Shown one piece after another: positions 1 to 11,440 of a DNA stretch of 64,000 bases. The position numbers and the translations under genes are program-made. Location of the stretch: contig NC_045441.1 of NCBI RefSeq assembly GCF_002776525.5, forward strand, positions 84,336,918-84,400,917, given 5' to 3'. The stretch comes from Piliocolobus tephrosceles. Lineage: Eukaryota > Chordata > Mammalia > Primates > Cercopithecidae. How positions within the stretch are numbered: the first letter of the stretch is position 1; each line of letters starts with the position of its first letter. The notes beneath the pieces were generated by a model. That model was not told where the DNA came from. It saw only the letters and a program-made list of their open reading frames with translations, and did not search any database.

Positions 1-2600
1 CATAAAACATACTTTGTATCTTTTCTTTTGGAGAAAAATATATGAATATGGATCGCTGCTTAGCAATTAATGTTTTCACCTATGAAACTTTGACCACAAA
101 AAAGCATATACAATTTTGGTGTTGATTGCTGAATACTAATATGTGATTTACAATGAACAAGTGTAAAAGACAGTGTATATATCTACAAACAAACAGGACA
201 CATGTCCTTCAAGAGGTGTTTTTCACCATTTAAATGTCAGATATCCTCACAAATTCCATTTTCATTTTCAAGATAATAAAAATGAAACATTCCTGTTGTG
301 CTCTGCAAGCTTCTTCACTATTGTCTAACTTTAAAATGTATATATATATATATATATTTTTTTTTTTTTTCAGGCACTGAAAGTCATATATAGTTCCAAC
401 GGGGTAAACGTAAGAAATATGACTCCAGCGACACTGAATGGCATCTAAAGAATTGTCAGTGGCCCCCTTCCATAAGACCAGTTTAGTGTAGTGGTTAGGC
501 ACATAGGCAGTGCAGTGGAGCTGAAATGCCTAGGTTCAAATCCCCTATCAGCTTTGTGACTTTACAGATAAGTATTACCTGTCACACATGATTTTTGTGA
601 GGATGCAATTAATTAATGTACATCAAGTATTTGGCACATAAAAGATAGCCATGTAAGTTACCATATATTTAACTATTTTAGTATATAACATATATAGTGA
701 CACTATTAAAAGTATTTTTCTCTTTTTATCATTTCCTTTTCCTGCCACCTTCTCACCATTCCCCTCAAGGACTATCTACCTTTTCTTCTGCTCCATCCCC
801 CAGCCCCACTTTTATGAACATCTATCTTCTTTCCCTTTGGGACTTATCCATGCTACTTAATGATAAATGTGACCCTATCTAATTAGCCCCACTGGAGTTA
901 GGGAATACTACTAACCTTACAGATTCCTGTTCTCAGTGTGTTGTGAGAAAAAAGCAGGCCTCTCCATGTTCTTCTAAGGGATTCTATTTGTTAAAAACGA
1001 CAGCAGAACTCTTGGCATTCTTTGCAATATAAGAAAGCAAATAAAACTAGGAACACTTTTTATCAACCTATAAGCTCTTAGAGTCATTCATAGTTAGTTT
1101 CCTATGTGTAGCTGTACAGAAGTGATGAAAGACTGATTCTTTCTGTGCACCATAACCTCATTAGATAGAATTTTAAAGATACCAAAAATACATACACATA
1201 CAAATTGGAATTTCATAGCATAAAAACAAGACTAAGGGAAACTCCCACAATTCTGAATTTTACTTTTTTTACTATTTAATTGGAAAAGAAGATGGTTGGT
1301 AGGAGAATAAAAATTCATTGTGAAATGTCTCCTATTTATAGCAGTAGAACAAAGTTCTGATTGGTGGAAAAACTTTATCAATATTGAGCCACTTAACAAA
1401 TGCATATTAAAACAAACAAACAAACCAACAAACAAAAAACAAGATGTTTGTGCTACCCTTGCAAAATACTTCCAATGTTGTAATTCCTAGGAGCCATTTT
1501 CCGCCAGGGAAGCAGTACTGCAGACAATTAACCATCAAGCTGACTCAGTGCTCCTCAAGGAAACAGTACAATGTAAAGTACAGCTCATCCATGCACAGGC
1601 ATTATGTATAAGTACATCAATAAAAATGGAGCACACCTACTTCTTGCCATCTTGCTGCCATCTTGCTGCCTTCTTGCATTTTTCCCATTTGCTACTCACT
1701 ATCAAAACTATGACAAACTGTAGATCTATGTCCTTGGCACTTGACTACTTGGGAAGCTATAACACTTTCTAGGGAAAGAGCCAGAGGAAAAAAAGTGGCC
1801 CATCTATCCACTGACCACAAAGGCTTCCAACAAAAAGAAATTTTGCTCCTTGTAGAAATATATAATCACTGGGTAAAAAACAAAGTATTAAAAATGTATG
1901 GGGTGAAAACACAACAAAATAAACCACAAAATAACTTATCCTTGATGTAGATCTGTGATGCTTAGTTGACAAAAAAGAATCATTAAGGTGTTTATTCAAA
2001 AAATAGCAATTATGTGTATCAAACAATGAGTAGTATCAAACCATCAGTAAGATTCAGTAGGTGATATCTTGCCTACACAGAAGTCCAGGTAAAAGTATAA
2101 GTTTTATCCTTTTACCTGCAAACATACAATTCTGTCAGCACAAATAATTTCAAGACAGAAGAAAGACTCTTAATATTTTGAATATTCTAGAGCTGAATGC
2201 TATTTTCCAGGAATAAAATTACTTTAGACTAGGTAAACAACTTTGAAGATAGCAAGGCTACCCACAATCAAATATAATTACTTTGACTACCATTTCTAGG
2301 ACTTTGTGGCATAATAAGCTTTCAGTAGTGGGCTGATCTTCCCACTTGTGATAAAAATAAAGTATATGCATTCAAGTAACCATAAAGAAATCATTTACAA
2401 TATGTACTTGTATCAACAGAATTACTATTTAAAACCAATCAAATTGTCAGCATTTAAACAGAACTACAATGAAAATTTATTCCAAAATTTTTCTGTCCCA
2501 TTTTAGGGATGAAAATTGAAACAAGGACACATTAAGAGTAAAATTAAGATGGTTTATATCATTGTAGTTCTTGCAAGCTTTCTGAAACATTAAGCAATAC
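1..2600. other. ADAM22 intron 2, mostly unassigned
   Basis: AT-rich intronic sequence. Apart from a short (TA)n plus poly-T at 337-371 and a MIR at about 485-650 I recognise nothing; the small ORFs have no family resemblance. Confidence 0.7.
485..650 (+). repeat. MIR SINE
   Basis: Has the MIR order: GTGGTTAGGC head, core CCTAGGTTCAAATCCC, TTGTGAGGATGCAATTAA and a TTTGGCACATA end. Diverged, as expected for this old tRNA-derived SINE. Confidence 0.75.
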
Positions 2601-2609
2601 ATTGCTATT

Positions 2610-2753
2610 TCCATATTTTTAACCTTTTTAAAAAATGGACATATAACAACTGTACATATTTATGGGGTGCATAGTGATGTTTTGATGCGTACAGGGCATA
2701 CTGATCAGATCAGGGTAATCAGCATATCCATCTTGGTGAATGGCTTGATTTTC

Positions 2754-2760
<7 letters not shown>
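2610..2760 (-). repeat. L1 3' UTR fragment
   Basis: ATATTTATGGGGTGCATAGTGATGTTTTGATGC resembles the L1PB/L1MA 3' UTR read on the minus strand; interrupted by the next Alu. Confidence 0.55.
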
Positions 2761-2785
<25 letters not shown>

Positions 2786-3057
2786 TGAGATGAAGACTTG
2801 CTCTGTCGCCTAGGCTGGAGTGCAGTGGCACCATCTCTGCTCACTGGAACCTCCGCCTCCCGGGTTCAAGCGATTCTCGTGCCTCAGCCTTGGGACTACA
2901 GGTGCCCATCACCACACTGGGCTAATTTTTGTACTCTTAGTAGAGGCGGGGTTTCACCATATTGGCCAGACTGGTCTCGAATCCTGACCTCAAATGATCC
3001 ACCTACCTCGGCCTCCCAAAGTGCTGGGATTACAGGCATGGGCCACCGCACCCAGCC
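2761..3057 (-). repeat. Alu
   Basis: Poly-T then the reverse complement of a full Alu, with a short deletion after GCCTCAGCC. Flanks share AATGGCTT as part of a decayed target duplication. Confidence 0.93.
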
Positions 3058-3289
3058 AATGGCTTTCTCTTAACAAGTGAAAAGTAATTCCTGAATTAGG
3101 TTAGATAACCTATAAGGTCTCTTCTATCTCTACCACTATTTGATTTCACTTAGTTAAATATAAATTGAGTAATTTGTAATACTTCTGGGACTATGTTAAA
3201 CTCAGGTAGTTAAGGCACCATTTTGCATTCAAGTGATGTCATAAAATATCTAAATAGTACTCAAGCAGCCTGAGGGAGTTAATGTTATT

Positions 3290-3475
3290 TAACAAAGACT
3301 CATTTAGTGCTTACTCTATGCCCAGCATTGTTCTAAGCACATTATAAATATTAACTCATTTATACAGTTATTTTCAGTATATTTACTAAGTACTTACGCA
3401 TCTTAAAGATTATGTGAACATTTACCAGTGAACTAAAGTACACAGCTACAGTCACGTGCTCTTTGAAATTAAAAT
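3290..3475 (-). repeat. MIR SINE
   Basis: TTAGTGCTTACTCTATGCCC...GTTCTAAGCAC...TTAACTCATTTA is the reverse complement of the MIR 3' half, with a weak continuation to the ACAGCTACAGTCACGTGCTC end. Confidence 0.65.
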
Positions 3476-3479
3476 TATT

Positions 3480-4018
3480 CATTCTAACAATTAGGATTAT
3501 CTGACAATAACATGAATCTGGTCAGTTACCTCTCCTAACTGAAATCCTGTGACTGCCATCAGGACAAATTCCAAATTCCTTAGCAAGTCACGAAAGTGCT
3601 GCAGCATCTACTCTTTGCTTTCCTGTTTTATCTTATCTGTCCCTGAATTCTTTACTATTTGCAATTAACAAAAACATATCCTGATTCCCATGTACCTATG
3701 TACTTACTGCCTCTTTGGTTGGATATGCTCACCCTTCTTTTTAATGTAGCAATTCCAAACTCACCCTCGAAACACGGCTTCCCCGGAGAGCCCACCCTGA
3801 CTGCTCACCTGGGTTAAGTACTAGCCTTCTCTGCCTCCACCAGCCTCTGTGATCACCTCCAGAAAATCACAAGGCAAAGTATAATTGTTTAGTCACCCAT
3901 TCATCTTCCACATCTTTAAGAATTCCTTAAAAGCAAAACTGTGTCTTTCATCTCTAAATGCCCACAGTCTTGCATAAAAATTAGTACAGAGTAGGAACAC
4001 AAGTAAATAAATGCCTTT
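3480..4018 (+). repeat. L2 LINE 3' end
   Basis: Contains L2-like landmarks: CTGTGACTGCCATCAGGA, the proline-rich CCCACCCTGACTGCTCACC stretch, and a diverged CTGTGTCTTTCATCTCTAAATGCC end. The next Alu is inserted at its end. Confidence 0.6.
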
Positions 4019-4020
4019 TA

Positions 4021-4331
4021 GGCCAGGTGTGGTGGCTCACGCCTGTAACCCCAGCACTTTGGGAGGCCAAGGTGGGCAGATCACAAGGTCAGGAGATCGA
4101 GACCATCCTGGCTAACACTGTGAAACCCTGTCTCTACTAAAAATACAAAAAATTAGCCAGGTGTGGTGGCACACGCCCATAGTCCCAGCTACTTGGGAGG
4201 CTGAGGCAGGAGAATTGCTTGAACCAAGGAGGTGGACCTTGCAGTGAGCCGAGATTGTGCCACTGCACTCCAGCCTGGGCAACAGAGTGAGACTCCATCT
4301 CAAAAGAAAAAAATAAAATAAATAAATAAAG
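4021..4331 (+). repeat. Alu
   Basis: Full-length dimer from GGCCAGGTGTGGTGGCTCACG to an (AAAT)n tail; flanks AATGCCTTTTA / AAGTCTTTTAA look like a decayed target duplication. Confidence 0.95.
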
Positions 4332-4441
4332 TCTTTTAAAGAAACAAATCAACGAATGTATATAAGCTTTTTGAGTTCACAGAAAATCACCATGATTTTA
4401 CTTATGAAGTAGAAAGGAAGTTGATAAAAATATCTATGGGT

Positions 4442-4741
4442 GGCTAGGCATGGTGGCTCACGCCTATAATCCCAGCATTTTGGGTGGCCAAGGTGGGAGG
4501 ATCACCTGAGGTCAGGAGTTCTAGACCAGCCTGGCCAAAATGGTGAAACTCTGTCTCTACTAAGAATACAAAAATTAGCTGGGCATGGTGGTGGGCGCCT
4601 GTCATCCCAGCTATTCAGAAGGATGAGATAGGAGTATCGCTTGAACCCAAGAGGTAGAGGTTGCAATGAGCTGAGATCACACCATTGCACTTCAGTCTGG
4701 GTGACAGAGCAAGATTCCATCTCAAAAAAAAAAAAAAAAAA
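4442..4741 (+). repeat. Alu
   Basis: Full-length Alu with A17 tail; TCTATGGG occurs on both sides (target duplication). Confidence 0.95.
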
Positions 4742-5684
4742 ATCTATGGGGTTCTAAAATTAAAATGCCATAAATTAGATCTATTTAAGTATTAGAGAAA
4801 TAACAAGGACCATAAAAAATCAACTTCTGTTTTCCGATCCAATGATTGCTCTTAGAGAAACTAGAAATGCCAATAGTGCAAGAAAACTCCTCTGTTTCCT
4901 AACTGTAGGAAATGTTGGCTTAAGATAAATAGGTCTTTACGATTCTGTCAGATCTGGTCCTAGTTGTCAATGATTTCCACCTGTAGTTGAAGCAGCATGG
5001 TAAACTGCAGTGGCTCCCAGGTGATACAGACATCAACATGTACTATGTCTACCTTACTATGTGCTAGGCACTAGGGTAACATTTTGTAATAATTACTGTA
5101 AGATGGTATCATCACTTTCATTTCTAACTTGAATTAATAATCTATTCCTACTGTTAAACCTAAATCCTACCAGTTCATTCATACTTCACCAAAATCCAGT
5201 CATTCTTCTCTATTGTGAGGTTTATTGCTATAGAAAGTAGAAGCTCTATGAACCCAAGACAGCTTCCATCCCACGTCAAGAGTCCTGTGAATCAAAAAAC
5301 TGCATAAGTGGTGCTTCATAAATGGGGAGAAAAAGAGGACTGACCTCCTCCACTCTTCAAAAGTGGTGGTCTTTCACCAACACAGAAAAGGCAAGAGGTA
5401 CCCAAAGACATTTCCAGCATGAGTCAGAGATTCTGTGAGTTTCCAGGTTCAATCCTGTCATTTTATTTTTCTGTATCTCTACTTCCCTCAGTCTCTCTTC
5501 TTCTCCTAGAAAGTCTTTGTGAATTGTTTTAAAGCACTGGTTACAACAGCAAAATCTTGACTCTGAGAAACTCTACAAGATGAAAGCCTCCATGTCTTTA
5601 CTGAAAAAAACTGCAAGGGGAAAAAAAAGAAATTGAGGGGGAAAAAACCATACATTAAAAGACTTTTTAGAAAACAAAAAAACA

Positions 5685-5985
5685 GGCCAGGCCCCACAAC
5701 TCACACCTGTAATCCCAGCACTTTGGGAGGCCGAGGCCGGCAGATGGTTTGAGCCCAGGAGTTCAAGGCCAGCCTGTGCAACATGGTGAAATCCCATCTT
5801 CACACACACAAAAAATTTTAATTAGCCAGATAAGGTGGCACATGCCTGTAATCCAAGCTACTCAGGAAGCTGAGGTGGAAGGATCACTTGGGCCCAAGAG
5901 GTCAAGGCTGCTGTGAGCCATAATCACACCACTGCACTCCCATCTGGGTGACAGAGTAAGACCCTGTCACAAAAAATAAATAACT
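5685..5985 (+). repeat. Alu (old, J-like)
   Basis: Complete but diverged Alu (GGTTTGAGCCCAGGAG, GGATCACTTGGGCCCAAG), typical of AluJ. Confidence 0.92.
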
Positions 5986-6045
5986 AAACTAATTGCAATC
6001 TACAAACATTATCTGGGTCCTGGTCCAGACAAACTTAAATACATA

Positions 6046-6160
6046 CTCTAAATATATATACTCTCTCTCTCTATATATATATATACACACACAACACACA
6101 CACACACATATAAACATTCACACACATACATACACATATATACATATATATTTACGAGAA
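6046..6160. repeat. Compound (CT)n/(TA)n/(CA)n microsatellite
   Basis: Runs of TA, CT, TA, CA and TACATA units in ADAM22 intron 2. Confidence 0.9.
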
Positions 6161-7400
6161 CTGGAAATCTGAAAAACAGGATATTTGATAGTAGTAAGAA
6201 ATTATTCTTAATTTTTGAAAATACAATAACATGGTTGCATTTTTAAAAGAACCCTTACCATTTAGTGGTACATTCCTATAATTTTTATGAATGAAATATG
6301 ATTTGCTTCAATACAATAGAGGGAGGGAAAGAAAATTTTAAAAAAATAGGGTATAGACAAAACAAGATTGGCCATGAGTTGCTAATTGTTGGGGCTGGGG
6401 GTTCATTGACTTATCCTACTCTTTTGTGTGTTTGAAATTTTTTATAATAAAAGGTTGCAAATGGGTGTGAAAATATTCTTCCACAGAAATAATCTTAATT
6501 GATTGAAAAATATGATGACATAGGGAAACTATGGCCCCTGCGTCTTCAGTTTTACCATTGAAACAAGTCAAAATGGAAAAGGAAAATAGGCATTTACCAA
6601 ACATTAATTCACATACAAGAATCCTTCATTAAAAGCTTAAAATATTGGGATTTTCTACTAAAATAATCTTTGATGCATATTATGTAGCCCTCTAAGTTAA
6701 TTTCCCACCTTCTATTAACAAAATTTTAACAATACCAACTATTTGGCTAAAAATATAGATTTAAATAATATTTTATATTTTTACTTATTTCACACATACA
6801 GATAAGTTAGTATAATTATCACATCATCAAGATACGTCTTAAAGCACTGATGAATATATGTATACATATGAAAAGGTTTGGCTTGCCTTTGCTTCAGTCA
6901 AGTTTACAAAAATTTTCAAGTACACGAACAAGTCCTATCTTAATATGTACTTACAGGTGGGTGGAACTGCCTGATAAGCTGATGGGTAGAAATGAAAAAA
7001 ATGCACAGCCCCAGAAGTATTTACTTAAATTTGTCAGTAAATTCACAATAATTTTCAGACATATCTGTGAATGTGTAATCTTGATTTAAACACAGATACA
7101 GTGATAAAACTAGATTTTTAAAAACATAATTTATAAATGCTCAATGAACAGCACAGCCCTAATTAAATCAAGAGAACTGCTACCAATAAAGAAAGTGCGA
7201 GGAGGACACCTTTTCTAGAAGGTAGAGGTGAATGGGCATATCTCTGGTGAGCGAATAGAACCTTAAAGTTCAGCTTGCTTTTACAGTTTGGGTTTCTTAA
7301 GGACGTCTAGCCTTGTTTTTTTCCAATTTCTTCTTACAGTGTCAATCTTGGGTTAAATCACTTACGAAGTCTCTTTGAGGAGTAAAACAACAACAATGAT
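6161..7400. other. ADAM22 intron 2, no recognised element
   Basis: AT-rich single-copy-looking sequence; no repeat family or gene recognised. Confidence 0.6.
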
Positions 7401-7746
7401 GATTCAAACCCTGCCCAAATAGTACCTCCCTTCTCCCTATGCACGCCTGGCTTTTGCTTGACAGATGTCAGAGGGCTCTCCGCCCCTTCTCTCAGGTCAC
7501 CGCACTGCTGAAGGCACCCCGCACAAACTCCCCTCGGGCAAAGCCCTCGGCCTGTGGTTATTTTGGTTATTTTTTGTACCCTTTTCCCCTTCTTTTTTGC
7601 ACAGGGAGCGCCATGCATGACTCCCATCGGGGCTGAGCTCATTTCACCCAAGAAGACATGGGGTCTCCAGGGCAACCGAGCGCAATCGTGGGGTCTCGGG
7701 TGGGCCAGGCGGCGCGGAGGACCACCTCCCGGACCGAGCCTCTCAC

Positions 7747-7907
7747 CTGCCGGCCGCCGGGGTCGCCCCGCACCCGCGTGTCGAGCGCATCGTGCCGAGT
7801 TTCGTCTTCACCGCCCGAGCGGTAGATGAGGCGCAGCGGCACGATGCTCTGGCGCTCCAGGAAGCGGTTTTCCTTCCTCTTCTCTAGCTCCATCAATGAG
7901 GCGTCTC
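7747..7907 (-). CDS. ADAM22: ADAM22 coding exon 2
   Basis: Exon 2 starts after a long pyrimidine tract (7910-7960, seen as purines on plus) and AG at 7909-7908. It encodes DASLMELEKRKENRFLERQ and continues to RVRGDPGGRQ, the start of the ADAM22 prodomain, then ends at donor GTGAGA (7746). It is 161 bp and ends in phase 0. Intron 1 (7908-8393, 486 bp) is short and contains an A-rich (AAAG)n stretch near 8252-8281. Confidence 0.94.
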
Positions 7908-8481
7908 CTCCAGGCAGGAAGGGGGAAAGGAGGGAATGGAGAGAAAAGGCGAAAATAATGACCCTTACCCGCACTCCTCCATCCTGCGGTCCTACGTCTC
8001 CCCTACGAAAATCCCCACCTCCCCCCCGCTCTCGGAACCCATCTGGGAAGGACGCAGAGACACCAGCCGGAGAGCCTTGGACCAGTTCATCCGAGAGCAT
8101 CCAGGAGCGGGGCCCAGAAGCAAGGCACCCCTTTCCCATTCTCCCCATTCCTCTTCAGAAGGAGAAAAACAGGCTTTGACCCAAGGCTTCTAGTGCATCT
8201 GCGCGCCCCCACACATATATTTTTGCTTCACTTCTCACCACCCTCCCGAATTAAAAAAAAAAAAAAAGAAAGAAAGAAAGAAATCTACCCGCGCACTCGG
8301 GAAATGGGAATGCCCCCTTTTCAATACGCCTGAGGGCTCCAAAGATTCCCAGGAAATAGTATGGCCCGAAGGCACAGAGGGCGGTTAACTTACCTGCCTG
8401 CTGGCCGCAGCGCGCCGGGGGGCATGTCCCCAGGGCGCAGAGCAGCAAGAAGGGCACGGACACAGCCACCGCCGCCTGCAT
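7747..8481 (-). CDS. ADAM22: ADAM22, 5' coding part (exons 1-2; partial gene)
   Basis: ADAM22 is a type I membrane protein of the disintegrin/metalloprotease family. It lacks protease activity and serves as the neuronal receptor for secreted LGI1 at synapses. Here only the signal peptide (residues about 1-25, hydrophobic VSVPFLLLCALGT core) and the first part of the prodomain (MELEKRKENR, SIVPLRLIYRSGGED) are present, on two exons that join in frame (G split as G|GA). The remaining exons lie left of position 1, so 1-7746 is intron 2. The gene starts in a CpG island, as expected for a brain-expressed gene with a TATA-less promoter. Recognition is from remembered human protein sequence; several residues differ from it (for example GDPGGRQ at the exon 2 end), in line with another primate. 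The reading frame is intact in this stretch. Confidence 0.95.
8394..8481 (-). CDS. ADAM22: ADAM22 coding exon 1
   Basis: The start ATG is at 8481-8479 on the minus strand, in context CAGCACCATGC. The exon encodes 29 residues beginning MQAAVAVSVPF, a typical signal peptide, and ends in CAGGCAG followed by a consensus donor GTAAGT at 8393. The last base is the first base of a split glycine codon. The end reads CGQQAG, one glutamine more than the human sequence as I remember it, from a CAGCAG doublet. Confidence 0.94.
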
Positions 8482-8514
8482 GGTGCTGCCGTCAGCCCGC
8501 CTCGCCCGAAAGGC

Positions 8515-8526
8515 TCAGCTCCTCAT
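8515..8526 (-). promoter_or_regulatory. Minimal upstream ORF (M-R-S-stop) before ADAM22
   Basis: An ATG at 8526-8524 is followed by AGG AGC TGA, ending 33 nt before the ADAM22 start codon. The same frame is open upstream to 8760 with further in-frame ATGs, so a longer leader would carry a longer uORF with the same stop. Any transcript starting above 8526 contains it. An effect on translation is inference. Confidence 0.6.
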
Positions 8527-8641
8527 GCCGCGGCCGCCGAGTCCGTTTCCCTCGCTCCGCGCCCCTGGGCTCCCCACCGCCACCTCCTCCCAGCCCCAGC
8601 CGGTGCTGCGTCGGCCGTGGCGCTGCAGCCTCCACCGCGGC

Positions 8642-8653
8642 TTAGTGCTGCAT
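8642..8653 (-). promoter_or_regulatory. Second minimal upstream ORF (M-Q-H-stop)
   Basis: ATG CAG CAC TAA on the minus strand, about 160 nt before the ADAM22 ATG. A near copy of its surroundings (AATGCAGCACT) recurs at about 8694-8704. It matters only if the transcription start lies upstream of 8653, which is not known from the sequence. Confidence 0.45.
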
Positions 8654-9010
8654 TGTGCTCCGCGGGCGCTTCCGCTGGCGGGGGGAGCGAGCGAGTGCTG
8701 CATTGGGCGGTTGGCTGTAGCTAAGTGGTTTCTAGCGCCTCCCACCTCATCCCCTGGCAAAGGCTCGGGCCGGCGACAAGCGCTCGGCAGGGAGCGAGCG
8801 CCCGGTGCACTCGCCCCCAGCGCGCAGGCAGGGGCGCGCGCAGGAGAGTCAGCTGGGAAATGTAGTTCTCTCTCCGCGTCCAGCTTGTCTCCACGACGGC
8901 GCGGACTGTCGCTACCTCGTGACTGTGAGGTCCTCTATATCCCTCAGACTGGAAGGGCGGGAAGGAAGGGCAAAAGAAAGAGGTCAGCACTGGACGGGCT
9001 CCTGGCATCC

Positions 9011-9654
9011 GAGATGCACCAACTGGGCAGTTACAACAGCCAGTATTCATCCACATCGTCTTTAAAGAGTTGTTCTGTTTCCCACGGATTAGTAGTTCCT
9101 TAAGTTATCAAAGAACCATACCCTCACGAATACAGTGCAAATAAATTGTTCAACAAATACAGGTTGAGGATACACTGTGTACCCAGCGGTTGACAACCAG
9201 AAGAACACGAGGATCAAAGGCACCTGTTCTTGGGTAAAGTTGAGCAGACAGATCACTTTTTTACAATACAGCGTGAAAAGTGTCATGGTTATACCTAGAG
9301 GACTATTAATTCAATCCAGGGAGTCAAAGAGGACCTCCCGGGGAAGGTCTGTGCAGGTAATTGAGGGATGATTTAGCCTAACTCTCCGGGATATTTTTGT
9401 TCTTTATTGCCAGACAGCCTCAAAACTCTACCAGATATCGGGAACTCGGTTTTCTCAGGCTGCGTATTCCATTTTCCTCTGATTCAAAATGATAAAAATT
9501 GTTGAGTATAAAACAATAATAGAATAGTTATTTACATAAAGTAATAATTGTATTTTTTAGTTTTTCAAAGTTCACATATATTATCTGATCCTTTGGTCAA
9601 GAATTTGATTAGAACTATTACTCCGATTTTATATTTATGTATGTACGTACATAT
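9011..9654. other. Upstream flank of ADAM22 CpG island
   Basis: No gene or clear repeat seen; short ORFs on both strands have no family features. Confidence 0.55.
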
Positions 9655-9954
9655 GTATTTATTTATTTTTGAGATAGGGTCTTGCTCTGTCGCCCCACCT
9701 GGAGTGCAAGTGGTGAGAACACGACTCACTGCAGCTCAAGCTCCTGGGCTCAAGCCATCCTCCTGCTTCAGCCTCCTAAATAGCTGGGACCACAGACACG
9801 TGCCACCACACCTGGCTGTTTTTTATTATTATTATTATTACTTTTTGTAGAGTCAGGAGTCTCCCCATGAAGGTCAGGATGCTCTTGAACTCTTGGGCTC
9901 CACCTTGGCCTCACAAAGTGCTGGGATTACAGATGTGAGCCACTGCACATGCCT
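9655..9954 (-). repeat. Alu (old, J-like)
   Basis: Reverse-complement Alu with a (TTTA)n head, TGGGCTCAAGCCATCCTCCTG (AluJ-type) and an internal (ATT)n expansion. Confidence 0.9.
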
Positions 9955-11346
9955 ACTCCCATTTTAGAAAGGAAAAAAGTTAAGATTTAGAGGTGTGCCT
10001 TTCTAGCCAGTAGTTACACGAGGCTATTTTTTTATTTTTCTGAGTGTTTATTATTTATTTATTTATTTTTGTATTTCAATCGCTTTTGGGGAACAGGTTG
10101 TGTTTGTTTACATGAATAAGTTCTTTAGTGGTGATTTCTGAGATTTTGGTGTACCCATCACCTGAGCTGTGTACACTGTACCCAATGTGTAGTCTGTTAT
10201 CCCTCACCATCCCCTACCCTGTCCCCTGAGTCCCCAAGTCCAGTGTATCATTCTTATGCCTTTGCATCCTCATAGCTTAGCTCCCACATATAAGTGAGAA
10301 CGTGCAACATTTGGTTTTTCATTCCTGAGTTACTTTACACAGAATAATAGTCCCCAATTCCATCCAGGCTGCTGCAAATGCCATTATTTTGTTCCTTTTT
10401 ATGGCTGAATAGTATTCCATGGTATATATATGCCACATTTTCTTTATCCACTAGTTGATTGATGAGCATTTTGACTGGTGCCATATTTTTGTGATTGTAA
10501 ATTGTGCTGCTATAAACATGCATGTGCAAGTTTCTTTTTTGTATAATGACTTATTTTCCTCTGGGTAGATACCTAGCAGTGGGATTGCTGGATGAAACAG
10601 TAGATCTCCTTTTAGTTCTTTAAGGAATCTCCATATTGTTTTCCATAGTGGTTGTACTAGTTTACATTCCCACAAACAGTGTAGAAGTGTTCCCTTTTCA
10701 TTGCATCTATGCCAACATCTTTTTTTTTTTTTTATGGCCATTCTTGCAGGAGTAAGGTGGTATCACATTGTGGTTTTGATTTGCATTTCCCTGATAATTA
10801 GTGATGCTGAGCATTTTTCCTTATGTTTGTTGGTCATTTGTATATCTCCTTTGAGAATTGTCTATTCATGTCCTTAGCCCACTTTTTTAATGGAATTGTT
10901 TGTTGTTGTTGTTTTTCTTGCTGATTTGTTTGAGTTCTTTGTAGATTCTGGATATTAGTCCTTTATCAGATGCATAGTTTATGAAAATTTTCTCCCACTC
11001 TGTGGGTTGTCTGTTTACTCTGCTGATTATTTCTTCTGCTGTGCTGAACTTTTTTGTTTAATTAGGTCCCATCTATTTATCTTTCTTTTGTTGCATTTAC
11101 TTTTGGGTTCTTGGTCATGAATTCTTTGCCTAAGCCAATGTCTGGAAGGGTATTTCTGATGTTATCTTCCAGAATCTTTATGGTTTCAGGTCTTAGATTT
11201 AAGTCTTGATTCATCTTGAGTTGATTTTTATATAAGATGAGATATGAAGATCCAGTTTCATTCTTCTATATGTGGGTTGCCAATTATTCCAGCACCATTC
11301 GTTGAATAGGATGTGCTTTCCCCACTTTGTGTTTTTGTTTGCTTTA

Positions 11347-11440
11347 TGAAATGGCACATGTATACATATGTAACAAACCTGCACGTTATGCACATGTACC
11401 CTAGAACTTAAAGTATAATAAAAAAAAAAAAAAGAAAGAA
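11347..11440 (+). mobile_element. Tiny L1 3'-end insertion inside the L1 (opposite strand)
   Basis: About 80 bp matching the terminal L1PA 3' UTR (GGCACATGTATACATATG, GCACATGTACCCTAGAAC) plus a poly-A tail, in plus orientation. It breaks the host L1 ORF2 between TTTGCTTT and AAGATCAGTTGG. No clear target duplication. Confidence 0.8.

Larger units (their letters stand above)
7640..9010. promoter_or_regulatory. CpG island / ADAM22 promoter and 5' leader
   Basis: GC content and CpG density rise sharply here, against AT-rich flanks. The island spans ADAM22 exons 1 and 2, intron 1 and about 500 bp upstream of the ATG. No TATA box is evident on the minus strand, so a dispersed CpG-type promoter is expected. 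The transcription start cannot be fixed from sequence. It is the only CpG island in the window. Confidence 0.85.

Noticed and set aside
1741..1950. 69-codon plus-strand frame in ADAM22 intron 2
   Set aside because: No family features, AT-rich, no splice or promoter evidence.
7639..8148. 169-codon frame running through ADAM22 exon 2
   Set aside because: Only 7747-7907 is coding; the rest is intron 1 and intron 2 sequence beyond clear splice sites.
8480..9103. 207-codon open frame on the plus strand in the CpG island
   Set aside because: Antisense to ADAM22 exon 1 and promoter; low-complexity arginine/serine-rich translation typical of CpG islands, no splice or family support.
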